This document shows positions 17,742 to 26,553 of a stretch of 64,000 nucleotides of DNA, piece after piece. The notes below the pieces were generated by a model, which was not told the DNA's origin, did no database searches, and saw only the letters and a list, made by a program, of their open reading frames with translations. The DNA is from Microbacterium sp. AB. GTDB taxonomy: Bacteria; Actinomycetota; Actinomycetes; Actinomycetales; Microbacteriaceae. A program made the position numbers and the translations under genes. Numbering within the stretch: position 1 is the first letter of the stretch; each line of letters starts with the position of its first letter. The stretch spans positions 1,674,001 to 1,738,000 of the forward strand of contig NZ_CP118157.1 of NCBI RefSeq assembly GCF_032878875.1, written 5' to 3'.

Positions 17742-18944
17742 GTGAGCATCAGCGACGCCCTTGCACCGGCCGTGGTCCCCTTCGCATCCGAAGCGGCGGC
17801 GCCGGGCGATCCGTTCGTCGAGACGCCCGTGGCGTACGACGCCGTCCTGCTCAGCAGCTTCGGCGGACCCGAGGGGCAGGACGACGTCATCCCCTTCCTG
17901 CGGAACGTCACGAACGGGCGGGGCATCCCCGACGAGCGTCTCGAGGAGGTCGCCGTCCACTACCGGCACTTCGGGGGCGTGAGCCCGATCGGCGCGCAGA
18001 ACCGCGCGCTGAAGGCGGCGCTCGAGGCCGAGCTGGCCCGACGGGGCCTCGACCTCCCCGTCTACTGGGGCAACCGCAACTGGGCGCCGTTCCTGGACGA
18101 CGCGGTCCGCGAGGCCCACGCGGACGGGCACCGCACGCTGCTCGCCATCGCCACGAGCGCGTACAGCTCCTACTCGGGCGACCGGCAGTACCGCGAGGAC
18201 TACGCCCGGGTGCTCGCCGAGACCGGTCTGGGGGAGGGCGAGGACCCCGTGACGATCGACAAGGTACGCCTCTTCTTCGATCACCCGGGCTTCGTGGAGC
18301 CGTTCTACGAGGGCGTGCGGGACGCGTTCGCCGGCTTCCTGGAGGACGGGACCGCCGCGGAGAGCATCCGCGTGCTCTTCTCCACGCATTCGATCCCCAC
18401 CGCCGACGCCGACCGCTCGGGTCCGCGCGACCGCGAATGGCCGGAGGGCGGAGCGTACGCGGCACAGCATCGCGCGGTGGCCGCGCACATCATGCGACGG
18501 CTGGGCGAGGAGCTCCCGGCCGCGCGCGGCGCGGGGTGGAGGCTCGTCTACCAGTCGCGATCGGGGCCCGCCTCCCAGCCGTGGCTCGAGCCCGACGTGA
18601 ACGACGTCATCGCGGAGCTGCCGGGCGAGGGGGCGGAGGCCGTCGCGATCGTGCCTCTCGGCTTCGTCAGCGACCACATGGAGGTGCTGTGGGACCTCGA
18701 CAACGAGGCCACGGCCTCGGCCGCCGCGGCCGGGATCCGCTCGGTGAGGACCCGGACGCCGGGCGTCCACCCGGCGTTCGTCGCGGGTCTCGTCGACCTC
18801 GTCGAGGAGCGTCTGCACGGCACGCCCGCGGGCGAGCGTCCGCACCTCACGGAGCTGGGCCCCTGGTACGACGTCTCGCGGCCGGGCGACTGCGAGAACG
18901 CGCGGCTGGGCTTCCGGCCCGCCGCCGCCGGCCTGGCGCCGTGA
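17742..18944 (+). CDS. cpfC: ferrochelatase, actinobacterial coproporphyrin type
   Basis: The enzyme inserts ferrous iron into coproporphyrin III in the coproporphyrin-dependent haem pathway of Gram-positive bacteria. The 400-residue GTG-started product has the active-site histidine in LFSTHSIP and the conserved glutamate in GFVSDHMEVLWDLD. YWGNRNWAPF and TSAYSSYSGDRQYRED match actinobacterial ferrochelatases. Assignment to the coproporphyrin rather than protoporphyrin branch rests on phylum knowledge. The other haem genes are not adjacent. It is followed after 41 bases by rpiB on the same strand. Confidence 0.92.
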   Translation: MSISDALAPAVVPFASEAAAPGDPFVETPVAYDAVLLSSFGGPEGQDDVIPFLRNVTNGRGIPDERLEEVAVHYRHFGGVSPIGAQNRALKAALEAELARRGLDLPVYWGNRNWAPFLDDAVREAHADGHRTLLAIATSAYSSYSGDRQYREDYARVLAETGLGEGEDPVTIDKVRLFFDHPGFVEPFYEGVRDAFAGFLEDGTAAESIRVLFSTHSIPTADADRSGPRDREWPEGGAYAAQHRAVAAHIMRRLGEELPAARGAGWRLVYQSRSGPASQPWLEPDVNDVIAELPGEGAEAVAIVPLGFVSDHMEVLWDLDNEATASAAAAGIRSVRTRTPGVHPAFVAGLVDLVEERLHGTPAGERPHLTELGPWYDVSRPGDCENARLGFRPAAAGLAP

Positions 18945-18985
18945 TCGTGCGCGCGCTCCCGCCGCGGTGAGGGAGAATCGAGTTC

Positions 18986-19483
18986 ATGCGCATTCACATC
19001 GCGACCGATCACGCCGGTCTCGAGTTCTCGACCCGGCTCCAGCACCATCTCGCCGCGCAGGGCCATGAGGTCGTCGACCACGGGCCCGTCGACTACGACC
19101 CGGTCGACGACTACCCCGCGTTCTGCATCCGCGCCGCCCAGGCGGTCGTCGACGACCAGCGGACGGGGGCCGAGGCGCTCGGCGTGGTCTTCGGCGGCTC
19201 CGGCAACGGCGAGCAGATCGCCGCGAACAAGGTCCAGGGCGTCCGAGCGGCCCTCGTGTGGAGCCTCTCCACGGCAGAGCTCGCGCGCGAGCACAACGAC
19301 GCGAACGTCATCGCCATCGGCGCGCGCCAGCACACGTTCGAGGACGTGACGAGCTTCATCGACAGGTTCGTCGCCACGCCGTTCTCGCACGACGAGCGTC
19401 ACGTGCGGCGCATCGCGCAGGTGGGCGCCTACGAGCGCGACGGGGTGCTCGTCGACGGCCCGGGCCCGCGGAAGGTCTCCTAG
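18986..19483 (+). CDS. rpiB: ribose-5-phosphate isomerase B
   Basis: RpiB interconverts ribose-5-phosphate and ribulose-5-phosphate in the pentose phosphate pathway. The 165-residue product begins MRIHIATDHAG, the phosphate-binding loop of the family. It has GGSGNGEQIAANK, in which a glutamate takes the catalytic place held by cysteine in the E. coli enzyme; this is the mycobacterial subtype. ANVIAIGAR is also conserved. The stop is six bases before the start of the nei-like gene, so the two are probably co-transcribed. Confidence 0.93.
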   Translation: MRIHIATDHAGLEFSTRLQHHLAAQGHEVVDHGPVDYDPVDDYPAFCIRAAQAVVDDQRTGAEALGVVFGGSGNGEQIAANKVQGVRAALVWSLSTAELAREHNDANVIAIGARQHTFEDVTSFIDRFVATPFSHDERHVRRIAQVGAYERDGVLVDGPGPRKVS

Positions 19484-19488
19484 AGCGC

Positions 19489-20514
19489 ATGCCAGAGGGT
19501 CACTCCGTCCATCGGATCGCACGGCAGTTCGGCCGCAACTTCGTCGGGCGCGCGGTGCACGCCGAAAGCCCCCAGGGGCGCTTCGCGCAGGGCGCGAAGC
19601 TCCTCGACGGCCGGGTCCCGACGAGGGCCCAGGCGGTCGGAAAGCAGATGTTCCTCGAGTTCGACGAGGAGCTGTGGCTCCGCGTGCACCTGGGCCTCTA
19701 CGGCGCCTGGGACTTCGCGGGCGAGATCCTCGTCGACCCCACGATCGCCTCGGCGAACGGGCGCATGGGGCAGACGAACCAGCGGGGCACCGATCTGCCC
19801 GGCGGCGGCGTGGCGATCCACGACGACGCGGGGGAGAACTCCCTGTCCTCGATCGGCGCCCCGCGCAGGGCACGGGTGCACGTGCGGATGTCGGAGCAGA
19901 CGAAGGGCATCGACGAGGCGGACGGTCTCGCGCCCGAGGATGCGCCGTGGCCGCCTCCCGTCGTGGGCCAGGTGCGGCTGCGGCTGCTCACGGAGGCGAC
20001 GTGCGCCGACCTGCGCGGACCCACGGCGTGCGCGGTCCAGACGCCCGATGAGATCGCGGCGGTCATCGCGAGGCTCGGACCCGACCCGCTCGTCGGCGAC
20101 GTGGCGGAGGGCGAGGAGCGCTTCCTGTCGGCCGTGCGCCGCCGCGGGGTCGCGATCGGCCAGCTCCTCATGGACCAGTCCGTCGTGAGCGGCATCGGGA
20201 ACGTCTACCGTGCCGAGATGCTCTTCCGTGCGCGGCTCGACCCGCACACGCCCGGCGACGTCGTCCCGGAGGAGATCGTGCGCGGGCTCTGGCGCGACTG
20301 GGTGTCGCTCCTGCGGATCGGCGTCGAGACCGGGCAGATGATGACGATGGACGGGCTCGACGGGGAGGCGTGGCGACGTGCCATGGCCCGTCGCGACGAC
20401 CGGCACTGGGTCTATCACCGCGCGGGCCTCCCATGCCGTGTCTGCGGCACGGAGATCGTGCTCGAGGAGATGCAGGCGCGCAAGCTCTACTGGTGCCCCA
20501 CCTGCCAGCGGTGA
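19489..20514 (+). CDS. DNA glycosylase/AP lyase of the Fpg/Nei family
   Basis: The enzyme excises oxidised bases and cuts the abasic site. The 341-residue product begins MPEGHSVHR, so Pro2 and Glu3 form the catalytic N-terminus after Met removal, and the EGH variant places it with Nei rather than Fpg. A helix-two-turn-helix lies around VSGIGNVYRAEMLF, and a complete C4 zinc finger closes the protein (CRVCG, then CPTC). It is somewhat longer than E. coli Nei (263 residues), with an insert around residues 100-160. It is six bases downstream of rpiB, probably in the same transcript. Confidence 0.92.
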   Translation: MPEGHSVHRIARQFGRNFVGRAVHAESPQGRFAQGAKLLDGRVPTRAQAVGKQMFLEFDEELWLRVHLGLYGAWDFAGEILVDPTIASANGRMGQTNQRGTDLPGGGVAIHDDAGENSLSSIGAPRRARVHVRMSEQTKGIDEADGLAPEDAPWPPPVVGQVRLRLLTEATCADLRGPTACAVQTPDEIAAVIARLGPDPLVGDVAEGEERFLSAVRRRGVAIGQLLMDQSVVSGIGNVYRAEMLFRARLDPHTPGDVVPEEIVRGLWRDWVSLLRIGVETGQMMTMDGLDGEAWRRAMARRDDRHWVYHRAGLPCRVCGTEIVLEEMQARKLYWCPTCQR

Positions 20515-20547
20515 CGCCGACGCGCTGAGCGGCAATAGCATCGATCC

Positions 20548-21198
20548 ATGAGGCAGAACCCGTCCTACGCCATGACCGACCTCGCCGAGATCCGGCGGCT
20601 CGTCGACCGCAACCCGTGGGCGACGCTCGTCAGCGCGACGGACGAGGGACTCGTCGCCTCGCACTACGCCGTGCTGCTCGACGACGACCGCGACGACCTG
20701 ACCGTCGTCGGGCACGTCGGCAAGCCCGACGACCTCATCCACGGTCTGGGCGAGCGCGAGCTGCTCATCGTGTTCCAGGGCCCGCACGGCTACATCACGC
20801 CGCGCTGGTACGGCGAGGGGAAGGCCGTGCCGACGTGGAACTTCGTCACGGCGCACCTCTCCGGCGTGCCCGAGATCCTCTCGACGGAGGAGAACCTCGT
20901 CGTGCTCGACCGCCTCGTCGCGCGCTTCGAGAACACGGCCGAGGATCCGCGCCTCCTGTGGGAGAGGCCGAACGACGCGGACTTCGTCGAGCGGCTCGAG
21001 AAGGGGACGACGGGCTTCCGCCTCACGCCGACGAGGCTCGTGGCCAAGCGCAAGCTCAGCCAGAATCGTCCCGACGAGGTGATCGAGACGATCATCCACG
21101 GGCTCGACGGCGACGGCCCCTACCGGAATCCCGGGCTCGCGGCGGAGATGCGCCGGGCGCAGGACGCCCGCACGGCGGCGAAGGGCGACAGAGGATGA
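20548..21198 (+). CDS. PaiB-like FMN-binding protein
   Basis: The 216-residue product belongs to the PaiB/FMN-binding split-barrel family, first named as a negative regulator in Bacillus. Landmarks are MRQNPSYAMTD, the N-terminal strand NPWATLVS, GPHGYITPRWY, and TWNFVTAHLSG near the middle. There is no HTH, so a direct DNA-binding role is doubtful; a flavin-dependent or degradative role is also possible. Its stop overlaps the start of the amidohydrolase gene in ATGA, suggesting a linked function that I cannot name. Confidence 0.88.
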   Translation: MRQNPSYAMTDLAEIRRLVDRNPWATLVSATDEGLVASHYAVLLDDDRDDLTVVGHVGKPDDLIHGLGERELLIVFQGPHGYITPRWYGEGKAVPTWNFVTAHLSGVPEILSTEENLVVLDRLVARFENTAEDPRLLWERPNDADFVERLEKGTTGFRLTPTRLVAKRKLSQNRPDEVIETIIHGLDGDGPYRNPGLAAEMRRAQDARTAAKGDRG

Positions 21199-22703
21199 AC
21201 GGCGGCGACCGCGTCGACGTCGTCGCGAACACGCGCATCGCCGGCGAGGGTCGCGAGCTGCTGGCCCATCCCGACGTCGAGACGGACGGGGTGTACGACG
21301 TCTGGGTCGGCGACGGCCGGATCTCCGACATCGCTCCCGCCGGGGCTCTCCGGCGCAGGGGCGGGGTCCTCGACGCGCAGGGCGCCTGGCTCGTGCCGGG
21401 GCTGTGGGACCATCACGTCCACTCCCTGCAGTGGGCGCTCGCGCAGACGCGGCTCTCCGTCGAGCACGCGGCGTCGCCCGGTGAGGCCGCGTGGGCGGTG
21501 CGCGCAGCGGATGTCCGCAGCGACGGCCGCCGTGTCGGCGTGCGGGTGCGAGACGGCCTCTGGACGGAGCCGCCGAGCCTCGCCGTGCTCGACGAGGCGA
21601 CGGGCGAGGTGCCGACGTACCTCGTGAACTCCGACCTCCACAGCGTGTGGCTCAACTCCGCGGCGTTCCGGCGCGAGGGCGTCGTCCCGCCCGACGCGAC
21701 GGGGATCCTGCGCGAGGAGCCGGCGTTCGCGGTCCAGGCGATCCTCAACGCCGTGCCGCAGCCGGACGAGGACGCGGCGCTCGACCGCGTGGTGCGGCAG
21801 GCGGCGGCGCGCGGGGTCGTCGGGATCCAGGACCTCGAGATCGCCTGGAACGCCGACCGGTGGCGGCACCGCGTCGCGCGGGGACACGACGCGCTGCGCG
21901 TCCGTTTCGACGTCTACCCCCATGACCTGGGTCGCGCCATCGCGGAGGGCCTCGTCACCGGACAGGCGCTCGACGGCGGCGGGCTCGTGCAGGCGGGCAT
22001 GCTCAAGGTCATCTCCGACGGCTCCCTCGGCACGCGCACGGCCGCGACGTCGCAGCCGTACCCCGGCGGTCACGACCACGGCGTCGTCGCGGTCGGGCCG
22101 GAGGAGCTCGTCGAGCTCGTGACGCGGGCCGCGGGCGCCGGCATCGCCACGACCGTCCACGCGATCGGCGACGTCGCCAACCGCCACGCGCTCGACGCCT
22201 TCGCGGCGGCGGACGTGCCGGGGCGCATCGAGCACGCGCAGCTCGTCGCGCGCTCGGATCTCCCGCGGTTCGCGCGGCTCGGGGTCTCGGCGAGCGTCCA
22301 GCCCGAGCACGCGCTCGACGACCGCGATCTCGTCGAGCGCAGCTGGGACGCCCAGACGGCCGTGGCCTACCCGCTGCGAGAGCTGGCCGAGGCGGACGCC
22401 ACCGTCCTCCTCGGCTCCGACGCGCCGGTGGCGCCGCTGGACCCCTGGATCTCGATGGCGGCCGCCGTCTTCCGCGCGCGCGACGGTGGCGAGGCTTGGC
22501 GTCCGCATCAGGCGCTGGACGCCCGCACGGCGCTGGCGGCGTCGACGGACGGCGGCTCGACCGGGGGAGCCCGCATCCTCCCGGGCGGCAGGGCCGACCT
22601 CGTGCTCGTCGCGCACGACCCGCTGGCGGCATCCGCGGAGCGGCTGCGGGCCATGCCCGTCCACGCGACCCTGCTCGGCGGCCGGATCACCCACCTGGCG
22701 TGA
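21195..22703 (+). CDS. amidohydrolase family protein (YtcJ-like)
   Basis: The 502-residue product is a metal-dependent amidohydrolase with the N-terminal HxH motif in WDHHVHS, later metal and active-site stretches in TVHAIGD and EHAQLV, and the catalytic aspartate region LLGSDAPV. The closing beta domain (GRADLVLVAHDP) is typical of the YtcJ/N-substituted formamide deformylase-like group. The substrate is unknown. The gene overlaps the PaiB-like gene by four bases and ends seven bases before a strong terminator, so the two form an operon. Confidence 0.88.
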   Translation: MNGGDRVDVVANTRIAGEGRELLAHPDVETDGVYDVWVGDGRISDIAPAGALRRRGGVLDAQGAWLVPGLWDHHVHSLQWALAQTRLSVEHAASPGEAAWAVRAADVRSDGRRVGVRVRDGLWTEPPSLAVLDEATGEVPTYLVNSDLHSVWLNSAAFRREGVVPPDATGILREEPAFAVQAILNAVPQPDEDAALDRVVRQAAARGVVGIQDLEIAWNADRWRHRVARGHDALRVRFDVYPHDLGRAIAEGLVTGQALDGGGLVQAGMLKVISDGSLGTRTAATSQPYPGGHDHGVVAVGPEELVELVTRAAGAGIATTVHAIGDVANRHALDAFAAADVPGRIEHAQLVARSDLPRFARLGVSASVQPEHALDDRDLVERSWDAQTAVAYPLRELAEADATVLLGSDAPVAPLDPWISMAAAVFRARDGGEAWRPHQALDARTALAASTDGGSTGGARILPGGRADLVLVAHDPLAASAERLRAMPVHATLLGGRITHLA

Positions 22704-22709
22704 CACGCC

Positions 22710-22741
22710 GAAGGCCCCGGTCCGTGCGGACCGGGGCCTTC
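22710..22741. terminator. bidirectional terminator, amidohydrolase / dps
   Basis: A stem with arms GAAGGCCCCGGTCC and its complement (14 bp) has a four-base loop. It lies between convergent stop codons and can serve both genes. Confidence 0.85.
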
Positions 22742-22763
22742 CGACGAGGAGAGGGGACCGGGA

Positions 22764-23249
22764 CTACTCGGCGACGTGGGCCGCGAGGAACCAGCGGTCC
22801 TTCTCCAGGCCCGCCTTGATCTCGATCGCGACGTCCTGGCTCGTGAGATCGACCTCGTCGAGACCGTCGATCGCGGCCTGCAGGTCGGCGATCACGGTGT
22901 CGATGTCGGACACGACGCCGCGGATGACGGCGTCGGACTGCGCGAAGCCCGCGGGGGCGCCGGTGGCGGGGACCTTGCCGGCGACCGCGCCCAGACGCGC
23001 GTCGATGGGGAGGCCGAGGGCGACGATGCGCTCCGCGGCGAGGTCGGCCCAGCCGTGGGCGTGGTCGACGAGCGTGTCGAGGAACTCGTGCACGCCGATG
23101 AAGTTGGCGCCGCGCACGTGCCAGTGCGCCTGCTTGCCGTTGACGCCGAGCGCCTGGAGGCCGAGGACGACGGGGGAGAGGAACTGTGCCGAGCCGGCGG
23201 CGACGGTCGGGTCGGCGGCGGTGGCGGAGACGGTCTGCACTTCGGTCAT
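22764..23249 (-). CDS. dps: Dps-family DNA-binding ferritin
   Basis: Dps forms a dodecamer that oxidises and stores iron and protects DNA from peroxide. The 161-residue product has the ferroxidase motif: HWHVRGANFIGVHEFLD, then HAHGWADLAAER, with the two histidines, Asp and Glu in the expected places. The N-terminal tail (about 20 residues) is Thr/Ala-rich and lacks a lysine cluster. The ATG at 23249 follows GAAGGAG; the frame extending to 23282 has no such site. A promoter and a candidate iron-regulator box lie upstream (see 23331-23383). Confidence 0.93.
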   Translation of the reverse strand: MTEVQTVSATAADPTVAAGSAQFLSPVVLGLQALGVNGKQAHWHVRGANFIGVHEFLDTLVDHAHGWADLAAERIVALGLPIDARLGAVAGKVPATGAPAGFAQSDAVIRGVVSDIDTVIADLQAAIDGLDEVDLTSQDVAIEIKAGLEKDRWFLAAHVAE

Positions 23250-23330
23250 GGTGTTCTCCTTCGTCAGCGGGGCGCGGTCCACGCCCCTCGTTGACTACAA
23301 CGGTACTCGGGGCAGGACATTCCGCAACCA

Positions 23331-23359
23331 AGTTGAGGCTCGGCTAAATCGCAGGTCAA
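23331..23359 (-). promoter_or_regulatory. candidate dps promoter
   Basis: On the minus strand TTGACC (23359-23354) and TCAACT (23336-23331) are 17 bases apart, giving a start near 23324 and a leader of about 75 bases. An inverted repeat CGTTG-ACTA-CAACG (23289-23302) lies in that leader. Confidence 0.45.
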
Positions 23360-23364
23360 GGTGT

Positions 23365-23383
23365 GAAAGCAAGGCTTACCGTA
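23365..23383. promoter_or_regulatory. candidate IdeR/DtxR iron box
   Basis: By eye, 15 of 19 positions match the IdeR/DtxR consensus TWAGGTWAGSCTWACCTWA, with the right half nearly perfect (GGCTTACCGTA). It lies just upstream of the candidate dps -35 and about 49 bases before the carbonic anhydrase gene. Iron-dependent control of dps is known in other actinobacteria. Confidence 0.5.
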
Positions 23384-23431
23384 CCCGAGTGGCGATGGCG
23401 GCGGGATCGTGCGCCCCCTAGGGTCGCGTGC

Positions 23432-23977
23432 ATGACCGTCTCTCCTCATGCGACCGTCCTCGGCCTCGACGACCTGGTCCCGGCGATCGCTCGCGACGCG
23501 TTCGTCGCCGACGGGGCGCGCGTGGTCGGCGACGTCGTCCTCGGCCCCGGATCGAGCGTCTGGTACAACGCGGTGCTGCGGGGCGACACCGGGGCGATCC
23601 GGGTCGGAGCCCGCAGCAACCTCCAGGACAACGTCTCGGTCCACGTCGGCGGCGGATTCGACACGATCATCGGCGAGGACGTGTCCGTCGGCCACAACGC
23701 CGTCGTCCACGGCTGTCGGATCGGCGACGGCACGCTCGTCGGGATGGGGGCGGTCGTGCTGCAGGGAGCGGAGATCGGCGAGTCGTGCCTCGTCGCCGGC
23801 GGCGCCGTGGTGCTCGAGGGCACGGTGGTGCCTCCGCGGAGTCTCGTCGCGGGGGTCCCGGCGAAGGTGCGTCGTGCGCTCTCCGACGACGAGGCGGCCG
23901 CGCTCGCGCGGAACGCGGCGAGCTATCTCGACCATGCCCGGCGGCACGAGGCGGCCCTCTCCGCGAAAGGGGCATGA
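23432..23977 (+). CDS. gamma-class carbonic anhydrase-like protein
   Basis: The 181-residue product is a left-handed beta-helix built from hexapeptide repeats. The three metal-binding histidines of gamma carbonic anhydrases are present: VSVHVGG, then VGHNAVVHGC. The family (Cam/CamH/YrdA/PaaY) hydrates CO2 in some members, but many are active only as metal-binding trimers, so activity is not certain. A TAGGGT box (23419-23424) lies seven bases before the ATG, suggesting a leaderless start. It is divergent from dps, with the iron box between the two. Confidence 0.9.
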   Translation: MTVSPHATVLGLDDLVPAIARDAFVADGARVVGDVVLGPGSSVWYNAVLRGDTGAIRVGARSNLQDNVSVHVGGGFDTIIGEDVSVGHNAVVHGCRIGDGTLVGMGAVVLQGAEIGESCLVAGGAVVLEGTVVPPRSLVAGVPAKVRRALSDDEAAALARNAASYLDHARRHEAALSAKGA

Positions 23978-24078
23978 CGCGGGGCCCGCGCCGACGCGCC
24001 GGGGGCGCGCGTGCGACCCGTGCGTTCGGATCGAGCCCGCGCGTGGGATAGTATCGATCCCGCTGCCGGACGCAGTCC

Positions 24079-24149
24079 GGGGCCGTAGCTCAATGGTAGA
24101 GCCCCAGTCTTCCAAACTGGTCACGCGGGTTCGATTCCCGTCGGCCCCT
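24079..24149 (+). tRNA. tRNA-Gly (anticodon TCC)
   Basis: The acceptor arm GGGGCCG pairs with CGGCCCC (24142-24148). The anticodon stem CCAGT/ACTGG encloses the loop CTTCCAA, giving anticodon TCC. The T loop GGTTCGATTCC is intact and CCA is not encoded. A -10-like TAGTAT lies about 30 bases upstream. Confidence 0.95.
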
Positions 24150-24237
24150 CTCCCTCACCTCCTTCCTGGCAAGGTCATCGCCCATCGTCGGCTAGACTTT
24201 CGGGGGCCGTTTCGTGTTCCCGATCGCGGGGATCCCG

Positions 24238-24314
24238 CGGGGCGTAGCTCAGCTTGGTAGAGCGCCCGCTTTGGGAGCGGGAGGCCGCAGGTTCAAATCC
24301 TGTCGCCCCGACCA
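24238..24314 (+). tRNA. tRNA-Pro (anticodon TGG)
   Basis: The acceptor arm CGGGGCG pairs with CGCCCCG (24304-24310). The anticodon stem CCCGC/GCGGG encloses TTTGGGA, giving anticodon TGG. CCA is encoded (24312-24314). A -10 TAGACT (24192-24197) lies upstream. Confidence 0.95.
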
Positions 24315-24384
24315 ACGGCCCGTCCAGACCTCAGCCCGCGTCGCGTACCGTGCGCGGGTCCGTCACAAGGAGAAACGAACCAGC

Positions 24385-25782
24385 ATGGTGAACAGCACCG
24401 TCGAGAAGCTCAGCCCGACTCGGGTGAAGCTTCACATCACGGTCAGCCCCGAGGACCTCAAGCCCAGCCTCGAGCACGCGTATGAGCACATCGCCCGCGA
24501 CGTGCAGGTGCCCGGCTTCCGCAAGGGCAAGGTTCCCGCTCCGATCATCGACCAGCGCATCGGCCGCGGCGCCGTCATCGAGCACGCCGTCAACGACGGC
24601 CTCGACGGGTTCTTCCGCGCGGCGGTCGCGGAGAACGACGTGAAGGTCCTCGGACGCCCGCAGGCCGACATCGTCGAGTGGCCGAACGAGAAGGACTTCT
24701 CGGGAGATCTCGTCGTCGACGTCGAGGTCGACGTGCGCCCCGACTTCGAGATCCCCGCCTACGAGGGACTCACCGTCACCGTCGACGCCGTCGAGGTGGA
24801 CGACGCCAAGATCGACGAGGAGCTCGACAGCCTCCGCGCACGGTTCGGGACGCTCGTCCCCGTCGAGCGTCCCGCCGCCCAGGGCGACTTCGTCGAGCTG
24901 GACCTCGTCGCCCGGATCGACGACGCCGAGATCGACCGCGCCGAGGGCGTGTCGTACGAGCTCGGCTCCGGCGAGCTGCTCGAGGGCATCGACGAGGCCA
25001 TCGACTCGCTCACCGCGGGGGAGGACACCACGTTCCGCTCGAAGCTGGTCGGCGGCGACCACGCGGGCGAGGAGGCCGAGGTCTCCGTCACCGTGAAGGC
25101 CGTCAAGGAGCGCGAGCTGCCGGAGGCGGACGACGACTTCGCGCAGATCGCGAGCGAGTTCGACACCATCGAGGAGCTGCGCGAGTCGCTCAAGGAGACG
25201 GCGCAGTCGCGCGGGGCGTTCTCCCAGGGGTCCGCCGCACGCGACAAGCTGGTCGACACGCTCCTCGAGGCCGTCGACATCCCCGTGCCGGCGAGCGTCA
25301 TCGAGGACGAGGTCCACCGTCACCTCGAGCAGGAGAGCCGCCTGGAGGACGACGAGCACCGCGCAGAGGTCACGGAGGCGAGCGAGAAGCAGTTCCGCAC
25401 GCAGATCCTCTTCGACGCCATCGCCGAGCAGCTCGACGTGCAGGTCTCGCAGGACGAGTTCACGCAGTACCTCGTCCAGGCGTCCGGGCAGTACGGCATG
25501 TCGCCTCAGGACTTCATCCAGGCGCTGCAGGAGGGCAACCAGCTCCCGGCGCTCATGGGGGACGTGTCGCGCAACAAGGCGATCGCGATCGTGCTCGGCA
25601 AGGTCTCCGTGGTCGACACCGACGGCAATCCGGTCGACGTGACCGACTTCGCCGCGGTGGACGACGAGGTCGACGAGTCGGACGCCGACACCGACGGCGA
25701 CGCCGAGGAGCCCGCGGCGGAGGCCGAGAAGCCCGCGACGCGCAAGGCGAAGAAGGCCCAGGAGGCCGAGAAGGGCGAGTAG
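24385..25782 (+). CDS. tig: trigger factor (ribosome-associated chaperone and peptidyl-prolyl isomerase)
   Basis: Trigger factor binds ribosomal protein L23 at the tunnel exit and shields nascent chains. The 465-residue product has the ribosome-binding signature [10 protein letters not shown] near residue 45, a central FKBP-type isomerase domain ([15 protein letters not shown] onward, residues about 165-250) and the C-terminal chaperone arms. The last 40 residues are a Glu/Asp/Lys/Ala-rich tail, common in actinobacteria. The ATG at 24385 follows AAGGAG. The gene lies just after two tRNAs and before clpP1P2, the usual tig-clp order, with a strong hairpin between. Confidence 0.95.
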   Translation: MVNSTVEKLSPTRVKLHITVSPEDLKPSLEHAYEHIARDVQVPGFRKGKVPAPIIDQRIGRGAVIEHAVNDGLDGFFRAAVAENDVKVLGRPQADIVEWPNEKDFSGDLVVDVEVDVRPDFEIPAYEGLTVTVDAVEVDDAKIDEELDSLRARFGTLVPVERPAAQGDFVELDLVARIDDAEIDRAEGVSYELGSGELLEGIDEAIDSLTAGEDTTFRSKLVGGDHAGEEAEVSVTVKAVKERELPEADDDFAQIASEFDTIEELRESLKETAQSRGAFSQGSAARDKLVDTLLEAVDIPVPASVIEDEVHRHLEQESRLEDDEHRAEVTEASEKQFRTQILFDAIAEQLDVQVSQDEFTQYLVQASGQYGMSPQDFIQALQEGNQLPALMGDVSRNKAIAIVLGKVSVVDTDGNPVDVTDFAAVDDEVDESDADTDGDAEEPAAEAEKPATRKAKKAQEAEKGE

Positions 25783-25797
25783 TCCCGCCCGCGTGGG

Positions 25798-25831
25798 GAG
25801 GGGGACGGATGCCGTGGCATCCGTCCCCCTC
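25798..25831 (+). terminator. terminator after tig
   Basis: Sixteen bases from 25798 pair perfectly with 25816-25831 across a two-base loop. It separates tig from the clpP1P2 promoter region. Confidence 0.85.
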
Positions 25832-25850
25832 TTCGCGTCCGGCGACACGG

Positions 25851-25868
25851 GCTATGCCCAGGGCGAAC
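25851..25868 (+). promoter_or_regulatory. candidate ClgR box upstream of clpP1
   Basis: GCTATGCCCAGGGCGAAC agrees with the actinobacterial ClgR motif WNNWCGCYNANRGCGWWS at 12 of its 14 defined positions. A likely -10 (TAATGT, 25896-25901) follows, putting the box about 40-57 bases before the transcription start, a usual activator position. ClgR activates clpP1P2 in Streptomyces, Corynebacterium and mycobacteria. Confidence 0.5.
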
Positions 25869-25934
25869 ACGGACGGAGCGGCGAAATCACGCCGGTAATG
25901 TCGATCTCGACGCATCACCGAATGGAGTGAGTTA

Positions 25935-26528
25935 ATGGCCGAACCGCTGATGGCACAGAGTGCTTTCGACAGGCTTCTGAAGGATCGCATCATCTGGCTG
26001 GGCTCGGAGGTGCGCGACGAGAACGCGAACGAGATCTGCGCGAAGATCCTGCTCCTCGCCGCGGAGGACTCCGAGAAGGACATCTACCTCTACATCAACT
26101 CGCCCGGCGGCTCGATCACGGCCGGCATGGCGATCTACGACACGATGCAGTTCGTGCCGAACGACATCGTCACCGTGGGCATCGGCATGGCGGCCTCGAT
26201 GGGCCAGCTGCTGCTGACGAGCGGCACGAAGGGCAAGCGCTACATCACGCCGAACGCCCGCGTGCTGCTGCATCAGCCGCACGGCGGCTTCGGCGGCACC
26301 GCGAGCGACATCCAGACGCAGGCGGAGCTCATCGTCTCGATGAAGAACCGTCTCGCCGAGATCACCGCGGCGCAGACGGGCAAGTCCGTCGAGCAGATCA
26401 ACGAGGACGGCGACCGCGACCGGTGGTTCACGGCCGAGGAGGCGCTCGCCTACGGCTTCGTCGACTACATCCGCGAGCACGCGCAGGACGTGGCGGGCGC
26501 CGGCGGCACCGACCGCGAAGCGAACTGA
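25935..26528 (+). CDS. clpP1: ATP-dependent Clp protease proteolytic subunit 1
   Basis: This is one of two ClpP subunits that together form the mixed tetradecameric barrel of actinobacteria. The 197-residue product has the catalytic serine in [10 protein letters not shown], the histidine in LLHQPHGG and the oxyanion strand SPGGSITAG. The C-terminus ([10 protein letters not shown]) is short and polar. The ATG follows GGAGTGAG. It is followed after 25 bases by clpP2 and lies behind a candidate ClgR box. Partner ATPases are ClpX (encoded at 27355) and ClpC1. Confidence 0.95.
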   Translation: MAEPLMAQSAFDRLLKDRIIWLGSEVRDENANEICAKILLLAAEDSEKDIYLYINSPGGSITAGMAIYDTMQFVPNDIVTVGIGMAASMGQLLLTSGTKGKRYITPNARVLLHQPHGGFGGTASDIQTQAELIVSMKNRLAEITAAQTGKSVEQINEDGDRDRWFTAEEALAYGFVDYIREHAQDVAGAGGTDREAN

Positions 26529-26553
26529 GGCGAGAGACAAGGACGCAACACGC

